Positions 44,964-55,924 of a stretch of 64,000 nt of DNA are shown piece by piece. A program made the translations under genes and the position numbers. Origin of the DNA: Pseudoalteromonas piscicida (GTDB lineage Bacteria; Pseudomonadota; Gammaproteobacteria; Enterobacterales; Alteromonadaceae); assembly GCF_002744175.1 (NCBI RefSeq), contig NZ_NKHF01000024.1, forward strand, positions 28,576-92,575, read 5' to 3'. The notes below the pieces were generated by a model, which was not told the origin of the DNA, ran no database searches, and saw nothing but the letters and a program-made list of their open reading frames with translations. Numbering within the stretch: the first letter of the stretch is position 1; every line of letters starts with the position of its first letter.

Positions 44964-47048
44964 ATGAAAATTGCGTTAGTGGGCAACCCGAACTGCGGGA
45001 AAACCACATTATTTAATCGCTTGACAGGTTCTAAACAAAAAGTAGGAAACTGGCCCGGCGTCACAGTTGAGAAAAAGTTTGGTTATTTTGCTTTAGAAAA
45101 CACAAACGCAGAATTGGTAGATTTACCAGGGCTATATAGCATGGAGCAAATCGAGCCAAGTCAAGATGAACAGATCGCGTGTGACTTCCTAAAGCAAAAT
45201 GAAGCTGATGTTATTATTAACATTGTTGATGCCGCTAATCTACAGCGGAATCTGGTTTTAACTTCGCAGCTAAAAGAGTTAGGTAAGCCTATCCTTGTGG
45301 TTGCAAATATGGTTGATGTAGCAACACAACGTGGTCGAACGTTGGATTTGGCACGCTTGTCGGAACAGCTAGACTTACCTGTGGTGCCTTTTCATGGTGC
45401 GAAGGGCACAGGACTGGATGTCTTGTTACAAAAGTTAGCTGATATCGTCCGCTTTCCTAAATCCTCAGCTGTATCGCAGACGCAAAACAGGGACTCTGAT
45501 CCGCTTAAAAAAGCGATTGTGCGCCATAAAGAAGTGAAAAGGCTTGCTGATGGTGTGAGTACTATTACACCAAAACGTGCCGACACCACTGAAACACTCG
45601 ATAGAATAGTGTTAAATCGCTGGTTAGGTGTGCCTATCTTCCTTGCGATGATGTATCTCATGTTTACCATTGCCGTGAATGTTGGCGCAGTATTTATCGA
45701 TTTCTTCGATATCGCTGTAGGCGCACTATTAATTGATGGTGTGAAAATACTCCTTGCCGATATTGGCGCGCCTCAATGGTTAAGTGTACTACTTGCCGAT
45801 GGCTTTGGAGCAGGGGTGCAGCTGGTTGCTACCTTTATTCCTGTAATCGCTGTCCTGTACCTATGTTTGTCGATATTAGAGGACAGTGGCTACTTATCTC
45901 GTGCTGCGTTTGTAATTGACCGCTTAATGTCATCAATTGGTTTGCCGGGTAATGCCTTTGTTCCTCTAATTGTTGGATTTGGCTGTAATGTACCTGCGGT
46001 AATGGCATCAAGAACCATGGGCCGTGAGTCAGACCGCTTACTGACAATCATTATGGCACCGTTTATGTCTTGCGGGGCGCGACTGACCGTCTATGCATTG
46101 TTTGCTGCGGCTTTTTTCCCAACCAACGGGGCAAATGTGGTATTTGGACTATACTTACTCGGTATTCTAGTGGCTGTAGGATCAGGCTTTTTATTCAGAA
46201 AGCAGGTGTTCAAAACGCAAAAGTTACCATCATTCACTGAGATGCCAGCCTATCATATGCCGATTTGGCGTAATATTTTTATCACCACGTGGCAGCGCTT
46301 AAGTGGTTTTATTAAACGTGCAGGTAAAACGATTGTAATGGTGGTTATTTTGTTGAGTGCGTTAAACTCGATTGGCACGGATGGCTCATTTGGTAATGAA
46401 AACACCGAAAACTCACTTTTAGCGAAGGTGGCTCAAGTGGTAACTCCTGTATTTGAACCGATCGGTTTAAAAGAAGAAAACTGGCCGGCAACGGTTGGTG
46501 TTGTGACCGGGATGTTTGCTAAAGAGGCGATTGTGGGCACACTAGACGCACTTTACACAGGGGCTGGAGAGGAGGCTGGTGCGTTTTCTTTAACAGCTTC
46601 GTTACAAGAAGCCGCGATGACAATTGTAGATAACAGTAAAGATCTCATTGCCAATTTAGGTGATCCTTTAGGGCTGAATGAATTGGAATCCGGTGCTGAA
46701 AATGGCACCGAACTATTGACTGCCATGGCGGCCAAGTTCAGTGGTCAAATTGGTGCATTTAGTTATCTTGTCTTTATTCTACTTTATACGCCTTGCGTAG
46801 CCGTTCTAGGCGCTATAAAGCGTGAGTCGGGCGGCAAGTGGATGTGGCTTGTGATTGGCTGGACCACATCAATCGCTTATATCATGGCCACTTTGGTATA
46901 CCAAATTAGCCAACTGAGCACTGCGCCAACGAGTGCGTCGCTGTGGATCATTGCTATGTTACTTGTTGGATTTGCGTGGTGGAAAGGTCTGTCTAGGCTT
47001 GGAAACAAGTTAAATCAACCACCAACGTACCAAATTAATCTGGGCTAA
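44964..47048 (+). CDS. feoB: Ferrous iron transporter FeoB
   Basis: 694 residues from the ATG at 44964, which places the G1 loop GNPNCGKTT at 7-15 as in the family; a longer in-frame start at 44928 lies inside feoA and has no ribosome site. The N-terminal G domain shows G3 (VDLPG) and G4 (VANMVD); the spacer and the membrane part follow, with the two Gate regions including GFGCNVPAVMASRTM and MSCGARLTVYALFAAAFF, and TPCVAVLGAIKRE in the second. It imports Fe2+ with GTP hydrolysis. It ends the operon, and a terminator follows. Confidence 0.95.
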   Translation: MKIALVGNPNCGKTTLFNRLTGSKQKVGNWPGVTVEKKFGYFALENTNAELVDLPGLYSMEQIEPSQDEQIACDFLKQNEADVIINIVDAANLQRNLVLTSQLKELGKPILVVANMVDVATQRGRTLDLARLSEQLDLPVVPFHGAKGTGLDVLLQKLADIVRFPKSSAVSQTQNRDSDPLKKAIVRHKEVKRLADGVSTITPKRADTTETLDRIVLNRWLGVPIFLAMMYLMFTIAVNVGAVFIDFFDIAVGALLIDGVKILLADIGAPQWLSVLLADGFGAGVQLVATFIPVIAVLYLCLSILEDSGYLSRAAFVIDRLMSSIGLPGNAFVPLIVGFGCNVPAVMASRTMGRESDRLLTIIMAPFMSCGARLTVYALFAAAFFPTNGANVVFGLYLLGILVAVGSGFLFRKQVFKTQKLPSFTEMPAYHMPIWRNIFITTWQRLSGFIKRAGKTIVMVVILLSALNSIGTDGSFGNENTENSLLAKVAQVVTPVFEPIGLKEENWPATVGVVTGMFAKEAIVGTLDALYTGAGEEAGAFSLTASLQEAAMTIVDNSKDLIANLGDPLGLNELESGAENGTELLTAMAAKFSGQIGAFSYLVFILLYTPCVAVLGAIKRESGGKWMWLVIGWTTSIAYIMATLVYQISQLSTAPTSASLWIIAMLLVGFAWWKGLSRLGNKLNQPPTYQINLG

Positions 47049-47051
47049 CCT

Positions 47052-47077
47052 AAAACGGCACTTAATGTGCCGTTTTT
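47052..47077 (+). terminator. Terminator of feoAB
   Basis: Perfect 10-bp stem AAAACGGCAC / GTGCCGTTTT, five-base loop, T-run; begins four bases after the feoB stop. Confidence 0.93.
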
Positions 47078-47125
47078 TGTGCAAGTTGTTAAGACATTGC
47101 ATTGTTATCTTGCGCCGTTAAGACG

Positions 47126-47237
47126 AAAAAAAGCAGTGTTAACTTAGTCAACACTGCCAACAACTCTAAATCAATCAAGGGGAGTCTACAAGGGTGCAGA
47201 CTACGCAGACTTGTTGACCGAATGATGTCTGTCGTGT
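47126..47237 (-). ncRNA. Candidate small RNA on the minus strand
   Basis: On the minus strand, stem GCAGTGTT / AACACTGC (plus-strand 47133-47140 and 47150-47157), extended past one mismatch, is followed by seven T (the A-run 47126-47132). No minus-strand gene lies upstream within reach; the neighbours are feoB and a GNAT gene, both plus. A -10-like CATAAAT (47243-47249) would start a transcript near 47237, about 110 nt long. The transcript would carry CTCCCCTT (complement of 47177-47184), an anti-Shine-Dalgarno-type stretch. The -35 is poor. Confidence 0.45.
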
Positions 47238-47326
47238 GAAGGATTTATGACTTAATAAATTTCACTTTTCTTTGTTTTTAGAATGACTTAATGTAACTCC
47301 TACTTCAGCAGTTAACGGAATTAGCC

Positions 47327-47755
47327 ATGATCACAACAGACACCCACCATATTATCCGTCACCTTGATACTATCCATAATTTACTCTCCAATACTTATTG
47401 GGCAAAACAGATTCCCAAAGCACTGCTTGAAAAAGCTATAAAAAACAGCCTTAGCTTTATGTATTTAGACGAAAAAGGAGAGTTTCAGGGTTTTTGTCGC
47501 GTGATCACTGACTTTACTACGTTTGCCTATCTTGCCGATGTAATAGTAGATGAAAATGCTAGGGGAAAGGGCATAGGAAAAGCGATAGTGCAAGCTGTAG
47601 TTGAACATCCTCAGTTACAAGGTTTGCGGCGCTTTATGCTAGCTACATTAGATGCACATACTTTATACGAAAAATTTGGTTTTTCAGCTGTTTCTGACCC
47701 AAGTATTTTGATGCAGATCTGTCACCCTAGCATATATTCGGATTTACAAGATTAA
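47327..47755 (+). CDS. GNAT family N-acetyltransferase
   Basis: 142 residues. GNAT motif A with the acetyl-CoA loop is ARGKGIGKAIVQAV (~85-98), preceded by the strand AYLADVIVDEN. The later LRRFMLATLDAHTLYEKFGF contains the usual Tyr-x-x-x-Gly-Phe of motif B. This LYEKFGFSAV ending is common among small single-domain acetyltransferases of amino acids or polyamines. The start has ACGGA ten bases upstream. It stands alone, 278 bases after feoB; the gap contains a terminator and the candidate minus-strand RNA. Substrate unknown. Confidence 0.86.
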   Translation: MITTDTHHIIRHLDTIHNLLSNTYWAKQIPKALLEKAIKNSLSFMYLDEKGEFQGFCRVITDFTTFAYLADVIVDENARGKGIGKAIVQAVVEHPQLQGLRRFMLATLDAHTLYEKFGFSAVSDPSILMQICHPSIYSDLQD

Positions 47756-47845
47756 TTGCTCGTTTTTAATCGGTTATATTTCGTTTTTTAGAATGAAGAC
47801 TGGATAAATCTACTTACCCTGAACATAATAAAGGCGATAATAACA

Positions 47846-48757
47846 ATGGGTGTCTTTATTATGTTAAGAGTGACATTAGAGCAATGGCGCATGTTTAGAG
47901 CGGTAGTTGAATACGGTGGTTTTAATCAGGCCGCCAAAGAAGTACACAAAAGTCAGTCGAGTATTCACACTGCGGTGCATAAAATTGAGCAAGGCTTAGG
48001 TGTTAAACTATTTAAAGTAGAAGGGCGGAAAACATTATTGACAGAAGCAGGTGAGATGATGTTGCGCCGTGCTAATTATTTACTTGAAGAAGCGGCGAAA
48101 GTCGAAGCGGTTGGTCAAACACTGGGAGAAGGGATCGAAAGCCAGTTACGTATCGCTGTTGATGAAATCTTCCCTCAGCAGCTGCTTTATAAAGTCCTTG
48201 AAAACACTTCGGCGCAGTATCCTTTGTTACGCGTAGAGCTGGTCGAATCTGTGTTAACCGGAGCTTCAGAGCTGTTGCAAAATACGGATGTGGACATCGC
48301 CATTTCCCCTGTTATTTTACCAGAAGGCTTTAGTGAAGAACTGTGCCAAATCGAGTTTATTGCCGTTGCTAACCCTAAGCATGCCCTTCACCAGTTTGGT
48401 CGCCCCCTTACATTCGAGGACTTAAAGTCCCACCGTCAAATCGTTGTCAGAGACTCAGCAATCTCGAGAAAGAAAGACGAAGGTTGGCTTGGAGCGCATC
48501 AGCGCTGGACTGTGAGCCATATGACTACCTCGATAGATATGATAGCGCAAGGATTAGGCTTTGCGTGGTTGCCTGTTTCTGCGATTCAATCTCAACTAGA
48601 TAGCGCTTTACTAAAGCCTCTGCCGCTATCACAAAGTAGCCAGCGTAAGGCACAGCTTCATCTTATTTTTAGAGATGGTGATAAGTTAGGGCCCGCTGCA
48701 AGAGCATTTATTGGTGAGTTGAGATATCAATGTATGCAGCTAGAAGGCTCGGCTTAA
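47846..48757 (+). CDS. LysR family transcriptional regulator
   Basis: 303 residues (298 if the ATG at 47861 is used; neither has a strong ribosome site). The LysR winged helix-turn-helix is at about 7-65: LEQWRMFRAVVEYGGFNQAAKEVHKSQSSIHTA..KIEQGLG in form, with LFKVEGRKTLLTEAGE after it. The C-terminal effector domain follows (RIAVDEIFPQ, DVDIAISPVI, LGFAWLPVSAI). It sits 68 bases before the TauE-like exporter on the same strand, which makes that gene the best guess for its target or partner. The effector is unknown. Confidence 0.88.
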   Translation: MGVFIMLRVTLEQWRMFRAVVEYGGFNQAAKEVHKSQSSIHTAVHKIEQGLGVKLFKVEGRKTLLTEAGEMMLRRANYLLEEAAKVEAVGQTLGEGIESQLRIAVDEIFPQQLLYKVLENTSAQYPLLRVELVESVLTGASELLQNTDVDIAISPVILPEGFSEELCQIEFIAVANPKHALHQFGRPLTFEDLKSHRQIVVRDSAISRKKDEGWLGAHQRWTVSHMTTSIDMIAQGLGFAWLPVSAIQSQLDSALLKPLPLSQSSQRKAQLHLIFRDGDKLGPAARAFIGELRYQCMQLEGSA

Positions 48758-48825
48758 CACTATGGTAGCTGTGGTATTGTCTAATTTAATTCGCTAAAAC
48801 TCATTGTAAATTCAAAAGGTAAGGA

Positions 48826-49569
48826 ATGACTGAACCAATACAATTGATGACGATCACTTTAGTCGTGCTACTGAGTGGTATTTCAAAGTCTGGTTTTGCG
48901 GGGGCATTGGGCGCTTTTTCGGTGCCGTTATTAATGACTGTATTGGAGCCTAAAGATGCAATAGCGCTAATGTTACCATTATTGATTGTTGCAGATGTAT
49001 TTAGTTTGAAAAGCTATTGGCGACAATGGAACACCACTGAGTTAAAACGCTTGTTACCCGGAACGCTGATTGGTATTGCGTTGGCCACCGTATTTTTGCA
49101 GGGAGTCAATGAATATTGGCTCACCCTTGCGATTGCCATTATGAGTATCTTGTTTGCATTAAAAAGCTTAGTCTTTAACAAGCTAGTAGGAAATACATCG
49201 CATTTATCTTTGTTAGCTGCTGGCACTTCTACAGCCGCTGGGGTTTCTACAACGCTTATCCACGCCGGTGGGCCGCCTTTAATGATTTACTTTAATGCCA
49301 GAAAGCTGGCGCCAATGGCCTATATAGCCACAGTTGCAGTACTCTTCGCGTTAATGAATGTGATCAAACTCATCACATTCTCGGTCACCGGCCTATTACA
49401 ATGGGAGCACATATTACTGGCGATTTGCTTTACGCCTGTTGCTCTGATTGGTAATCGAGTGGGCGTGTATCTCGCTCAACGCTTGCCCAAAGCGCGATTT
49501 TTATTCGTGATGAACAGCTTGTTATTGCTGCTCGGGTTGATGTTACTAAGCAGCTTGCACTCGGGGTAA
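48826..49569 (+). CDS. TSUP family sulfite/organosulfonate exporter (TauE/SafE-like)
   Basis: 247 residues with about eight hydrophobic helices. The two family repeats are marked by SGISKSGFAGALGAFSVPLL (~18-37) and the second-half LAAGTSTAAGVSTTLIHAGG (~129), each with the conserved Gly-rich turn. Members export sulfite, sulfoacetate or related anions. AAGGTAAGGA precedes the ATG. The LysR gene directly upstream in the same direction suggests a regulator-transporter pair. The convergent hemerythrin gene lies 127 bases away; the gap has an 8-bp inverted repeat with a long loop but no clear terminator. Confidence 0.85.
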   Translation: MTEPIQLMTITLVVLLSGISKSGFAGALGAFSVPLLMTVLEPKDAIALMLPLLIVADVFSLKSYWRQWNTTELKRLLPGTLIGIALATVFLQGVNEYWLTLAIAIMSILFALKSLVFNKLVGNTSHLSLLAAGTSTAAGVSTTLIHAGGPPLMIYFNARKLAPMAYIATVAVLFALMNVIKLITFSVTGLLQWEHILLAICFTPVALIGNRVGVYLAQRLPKARFLFVMNSLLLLLGLMLLSSLHSG

Positions 49570-49696
49570 CCTAGCCTTATTTATCGCGTTTTTGGAACCG
49601 ATAGCGTAAATTTGACTTTAGTAGTTGAGTTACCCCTAGCGCCCTGAGGCTGGACAAGGGTGAATAAGAAGCCTACGCAAACCTCAGGGTGATCCA

Positions 49697-50131
49697 TTAC
49701 CGTTGAGCTTGCATCTCTTGCTGGTACTCATCAGCAAGTTGCGACTTTTCACTGTTATTCAGTACCTTTCCTGCCCTTTGAAAAAAGGCCCGTTCTTCAT
49801 CTGCCAAATGATGTTCAACTTTGTCTTTAAGCTTTTTCAGCGTGACCAGCCAGCTTGGATCAGAAAACTGTGTATTGTCTAGTGCCTCAATAAGCTCATC
49901 AATCTCATGGTGCTCTGCAATACCATGACGCGAGTCTTCAATGGTCATATCGCTTTTCATGAGTGGGGCGTAAAAATATCTTTCTTCTGCAATAGCGTGT
50001 GCTGCTAAGGCGTCTTTTAACTCGTTATAATATTTTTTGCGAACCAAAGAGTCTCCAGATGTATCTTCCAACATACTTAACAATGTGCGTTGATGATCAT
50101 GATCTTGTTTTATTGCTGTAAAAATTTCCAT
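49697..50131 (-). CDS. Hemerythrin HHE-domain protein
   Basis: 144 residues forming a single four-helix HHE domain. Expected iron ligands are seen in order: KQDHDHQRTLL (helix 1), LAAHAIAEERYFY (helix 2), IAEHHEIDELIEAL (helix 3) and VEHHLADEERAFF (helix 4). Such proteins bind a di-iron centre and sense or carry O2 or NO. The start has GAGGAAG. The gene follows the 50145-50675 membrane protein by 13 bases in the same direction, so they form an operon, suggesting a shared stress or redox theme. No terminator was found after it. Confidence 0.9.
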   Translation of the reverse strand: MEIFTAIKQDHDHQRTLLSMLEDTSGDSLVRKKYYNELKDALAAHAIAEERYFYAPLMKSDMTIEDSRHGIAEHHEIDELIEALDNTQFSDPSWLVTLKKLKDKVEHHLADEERAFFQRAGKVLNNSEKSQLADEYQQEMQAQR

Positions 50132-50144
50132 CTTGCTTCCTCTA

Positions 50145-50675
50145 TTACTCGTTTATAATTTGTGCCTGTGGACTGTGTCTAAAGAACGACATCAGCTTTT
50201 GTCTATGCGCTTCGTCTGATGTGGTTACGATTATCAACCATTTCCCCTGTGCGATTTTGCTCATTACCGCTTGATTGAAGGCGTCTTTATCTGGACGCAG
50301 CGAAATTAGTCCTGACGTGAACAACCCTAAAAATAAGCCTGGACTTAGCAATGCGATAAAAGTGAGGTAAGGGTTTGCTTGCGTGAAACTAGGACCATAG
50401 CTCACTAGCACGCCAGCTATTAGAAACCCTAGAATTACCCCCATACTGCCTAGATACAAATGCCAGTTGAGCATACTCTTTGCAATCCGATGTTCGCTTT
50501 GCGGCTCGAGCTTTTGCTCTACTTCATGCTCATGTGGGTTTAGCATCTGCAAATGAGTTGGCGCAACAACTTGCGCATTCAGCAGTGCGTCTTGTAGCTT
50601 TTGTGCCGCAGTCCTTCCTGTGCAAACGGCTCCAACCCTATGATCAGTGAAGGATAAAATCTCAAAATTTGGCAT
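50145..50675 (-). CDS. Unknown protein with two membrane helices
   Basis: 176 residues, not recognised. A soluble N-terminal domain (1-75) opens with a strand and a VG..CTGRTAAQKLQDALLNAQ helix, then two membrane helices (about 82-105 and 112-135; LGSMGVILGFLIAGVLVS and TFIALLSPGLFLGLFTSGL), and a short cytoplasmic C-terminal strand-helix domain (WLIIVTTSDEAHRQKLMSFF). The beta-alpha-beta parts at both ends look like halves of one small fold interrupted by a membrane hairpin, as in some 'general stress'-type membrane proteins. GAGGAG precedes the ATG. First gene of a two-gene unit with the hemerythrin. Confidence 0.72.
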   Translation of the reverse strand: MPNFEILSFTDHRVGAVCTGRTAAQKLQDALLNAQVVAPTHLQMLNPHEHEVEQKLEPQSEHRIAKSMLNWHLYLGSMGVILGFLIAGVLVSYGPSFTQANPYLTFIALLSPGLFLGLFTSGLISLRPDKDAFNQAVMSKIAQGKWLIIVTTSDEAHRQKLMSFFRHSPQAQIINE

Positions 50676-53388
<2,713 letters not shown>

Positions 53389-53400
53389 GCAATATCTCTA

Positions 53401-53424
53401 AAGGGAGCGCAAGCTCCCTTTTTT
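53401..53424 (+). terminator. Terminator of the M4 protease gene
   Basis: Perfect 8-bp stem AAGGGAGC / GCTCCCTT, loop GCAA, four further T; starts 12 bases after the stop. Confidence 0.92.
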
Positions 53425-53589
53425 AATGGCTAACCCGTTAACCCAAGCAAATTAGTGTTACTAGCTTGGTTGTTAACATATGAACTCATTTGAATGATTA
53501 CTCATTATGCTTGGCAAATCATACTATTTTGACTTAATCCACGGCTAATTTGAGAGAGTAAACTTGGTGCTCACTACATTTAATTTTTC

Positions 53590-53607
53590 ATTTAGAACAA
53601 CTAAATA
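53590..53607. repeat. ATTTAGAACAACTAAATA element, copy 2
   Basis: The 18-base palindromic word is identical to that at 25244-25261, with a similar TTAATTTTTCA lead-in; sequence after it diverges. Confidence 0.6.
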
Positions 53608-53765
53608 AAAAATTCTATCCGTTTTGACAGGGATGCAGATATTGTGGCGTTAGCAGTATAGGGTAGTGGAGCTATCGACAAGCTTTTCTCGTTTAAAAGT
53701 AGGCTGTTTAATTAAGCAAACAGGTATAAAGCCGTCTTTTATTCAGATGAGTAGAGGATACAACA

Positions 53766-55595
53766 ATGAATTTAACTAAACCTATATTGCTAAGTTTAGC
53801 GTGTTTAACTGGTGCTTTATCGGCTCAAGAAGAAGTTTGGATCACCATGGATGCAAAGTCGAGTCAGCACTTCCAAGTGCTAAACTCTATCCGCGGTACT
53901 ACGTTTGAGCAGCGCTCAGTGGCAAACACTGACCTCAAGGCCTTAAAAGTGCCGGTGCAATTGCATGCCGAATTGAGTGCGTTTATGCATGATGAATACC
54001 ATCGCTGCGGTGGGTTTGTCACTCATAATTCGTTAGCACAAGCACAAACTTATCTAACGCAATTAGAAACGATTAATCCCAACGCGGCATTGGTAAGTTA
54101 CAGTATCGATAACCCTACCAGAGTGAATAGCTTAATATCTAAAGTCAGTACGGTTGATTTAGACAGCAGCGTTAACTCGTTGACTAGTTTTTATAATCGC
54201 TATTATACCTCACAAACTGGTATAGATGCGGCGGCTTGGGTGAAGCAAAAATGGAGCGATATTGCCGCAAGTCGCGCAGATATCAGTGTTGAATATTTCT
54301 CCCACAGTTGGGCACAATCATCGGTCATTGTGACAATCCCTGGCAGCGAATTGAGTGATGAAATTGTAGTGATAGGGGGTCACCTAGACTCCATTAATCA
54401 ATCTAACACGAGCGGCCTTGCCCCCGGTGCCGATGATAACGCATCAGGGATCGCTGTGCTGACAGAGGCATTGAGTGCAATTGTTGAGGATGACTACAAA
54501 CCACAACGTACCATACAGATTATGGGATTTGCAGCGGAAGAGGTCGGTTTACGTGGCTCTAAAGCCATTGCACAGGCATATAGCTCGCAAAATAAGAATG
54601 TGGTGGGGATGACCCAGTTTGATATGACTGGTCGTAATGGCAGCAGCGCTGATATTGTAATGATGACAGACTACACCAACAGTCCGCAAAACCAATTTTT
54701 AGGTCAACTCATTGATACTTATCTACCCACTATCACTTATGCTTATGATCAGTGTGGCTATGGCTGTTCAGATCACGCATCTTGGTATCAGCAAGGGTTT
54801 CCTGCATCCATGCCATTTGAGTCAAGAATGGCTGATATCAATAGGAAAATCCATACCGCCAATGACACAGAGTTTGATGCAGCACATGCACAAAAGTTTG
54901 CTAAGTTGGCGTTGGCTTTTGTCGCAGAGCTTGGTAAAAATGCCGGTGATGCGCCACCGCCACAGCCTGATAATGAGCTCAAAAACGGAGTAGCTAAAAC
55001 AGGTATATCAGGAGCGTCGAAAAGTCAGCAGTTCTTCACCATGGAAGTACCACAAGGCGCATCCAATCTAAGCTTTACGACCTCGGGAGGAACGGGGGAC
55101 GCAGATCTCTATGTACGTTATGGCGCAAAGCCAAGCTTAAACACATTTGACTGCAAGAGCACCAATTCTTCAAGCGAGGAGCAGTGTAATATTACGTCGA
55201 TACAAAGCGGTACTTACCATGTAATGGTCGAGGCGTGGAATGCGATATCGGGGGTGAGCCTCACCGGTCAGTACGATGCATCGGGCGGGAATACGCCTAT
55301 TAACAGAACCGTAGAAAGTATTTCGGTGGCAAGCGGTCAATGGCAATACTTCAGTCAAGAATTAGCTCAGGGTTATCAAACGTTAAGCATCAGTACTTCT
55401 GGAGGAACTGGTGATGCTGATCTGTATGTAAACTTTGGTAGTCAACCGAATACTGGTACTTATCAATGTCGGCCATACAAAAATGGGAACAATGAGGTTT
55501 GTACCATTTCAAACCCGAAAGCGGGAACTTGGCACATTGGTTTACAAGGGTATCAAGCCGCAAACAATGTGACCTTAAGCATCTCTGCAAACTAG
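53766..55595 (+). CDS. Secreted M28 aminopeptidase with two PPC domains
   Basis: 609 residues, signal peptide 1-20 (ending LSA). The catalytic M28 domain shows the co-catalytic zinc ligands: His206 (GGHLDS), Asp223/224 (GADDNASG), the EE pair in FAAEEVGL, Asp in MTQFDMTGR and His in GCSDHASW, matching Vibrio-type leucyl aminopeptidases. Two Cys (QCGYGC) flank the last ligand. The C-terminal third is two PPC domains (~408-490 and ~515-605) nearly colinear with those of the M4 protease. It trims N-terminal residues from peptides that the neighbouring endopeptidase releases. AGAGGA precedes the ATG. No shared promoter with the M4 gene is seen because a terminator intervenes. Confidence 0.92.
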   Translation: MNLTKPILLSLACLTGALSAQEEVWITMDAKSSQHFQVLNSIRGTTFEQRSVANTDLKALKVPVQLHAELSAFMHDEYHRCGGFVTHNSLAQAQTYLTQLETINPNAALVSYSIDNPTRVNSLISKVSTVDLDSSVNSLTSFYNRYYTSQTGIDAAAWVKQKWSDIAASRADISVEYFSHSWAQSSVIVTIPGSELSDEIVVIGGHLDSINQSNTSGLAPGADDNASGIAVLTEALSAIVEDDYKPQRTIQIMGFAAEEVGLRGSKAIAQAYSSQNKNVVGMTQFDMTGRNGSSADIVMMTDYTNSPQNQFLGQLIDTYLPTITYAYDQCGYGCSDHASWYQQGFPASMPFESRMADINRKIHTANDTEFDAAHAQKFAKLALAFVAELGKNAGDAPPPQPDNELKNGVAKTGISGASKSQQFFTMEVPQGASNLSFTTSGGTGDADLYVRYGAKPSLNTFDCKSTNSSSEEQCNITSIQSGTYHVMVEAWNAISGVSLTGQYDASGGNTPINRTVESISVASGQWQYFSQELAQGYQTLSISTSGGTGDADLYVNFGSQPNTGTYQCRPYKNGNNEVCTISNPKAGTWHIGLQGYQAANNVTLSISAN

Positions 55596-55601
55596 TTCAC
55601 A

Positions 55602-55627
55602 AAGGGCCCTCAACTTGAGGTGCCCTT
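55602..55627 (+). terminator. Hairpin after the M28 gene
   Basis: AAGGGC-CCTCA / TGAGG-T-GCCCTT stem with a one-base bulge, seven bases after the stop; no T-run follows, so termination strength is uncertain. Confidence 0.5.
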
Positions 55628-55630
55628 ACC

Positions 55631-55866
55631 GATTCAAGCTGAGGTTCTGATATTTATGCCTTTCTAGCAGCCAGTTTAGCGCTAACTGCGTCGAATTCAC
55701 TTCCCATAGCCAGCTTACATAGGAGGATTTGCGTATCTTAGAGAGAGCAGGATGCAGGAGCGAAGTTATTCTCGAAACGTTCTGGCTGGATAAGGAAATA
55801 ATCTAATATGATTTTAAAACCAAAGCGTTAGCTTATTCCTCACCAAGCCTCGGATTATTCAGATAA
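55631..55866. repeat. MITE-like noncoding element, copy C (inverted)
   Basis: The reverse complement aligns with copies A and B from TAATCCGAGG through AACGTTT, GGAAGTGAATTC, GGCTGCTAGAA and GGCAT to the tail. It fills most of the gap between the aminopeptidase and dctB genes. It is closest to copy B. Confidence 0.75.
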
Positions 55867-55924
55867 TTAATTCATTTGGTATTGCGCTTCTGATAGACTC
55901 ATTAAGTTCATCTAGGAGTTGTCA

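Larger units (their letters stand above)
53389..53765. other. Intergenic region between the two peptidase genes
   Basis: 377 bases containing the terminator above, copy 2 of the ATTTAGAACAACTAAATA repeat (53590-53607) and, in the last 120 bases, the promoter region of the M28 gene. No further gene seen. Confidence 0.5.

Noticed and set aside
47327..47755. feoC after feoB
   Set aside because: The next gene has a clear GNAT acetyl-CoA loop and is separated by a terminator.
49642..49689. Inverted repeat CCCTGAGG / CCTCAGGG as a terminator between convergent genes
   Set aside because: The 32-base loop and absence of a T-run make intrinsic termination unlikely; could be chance or a binding site.
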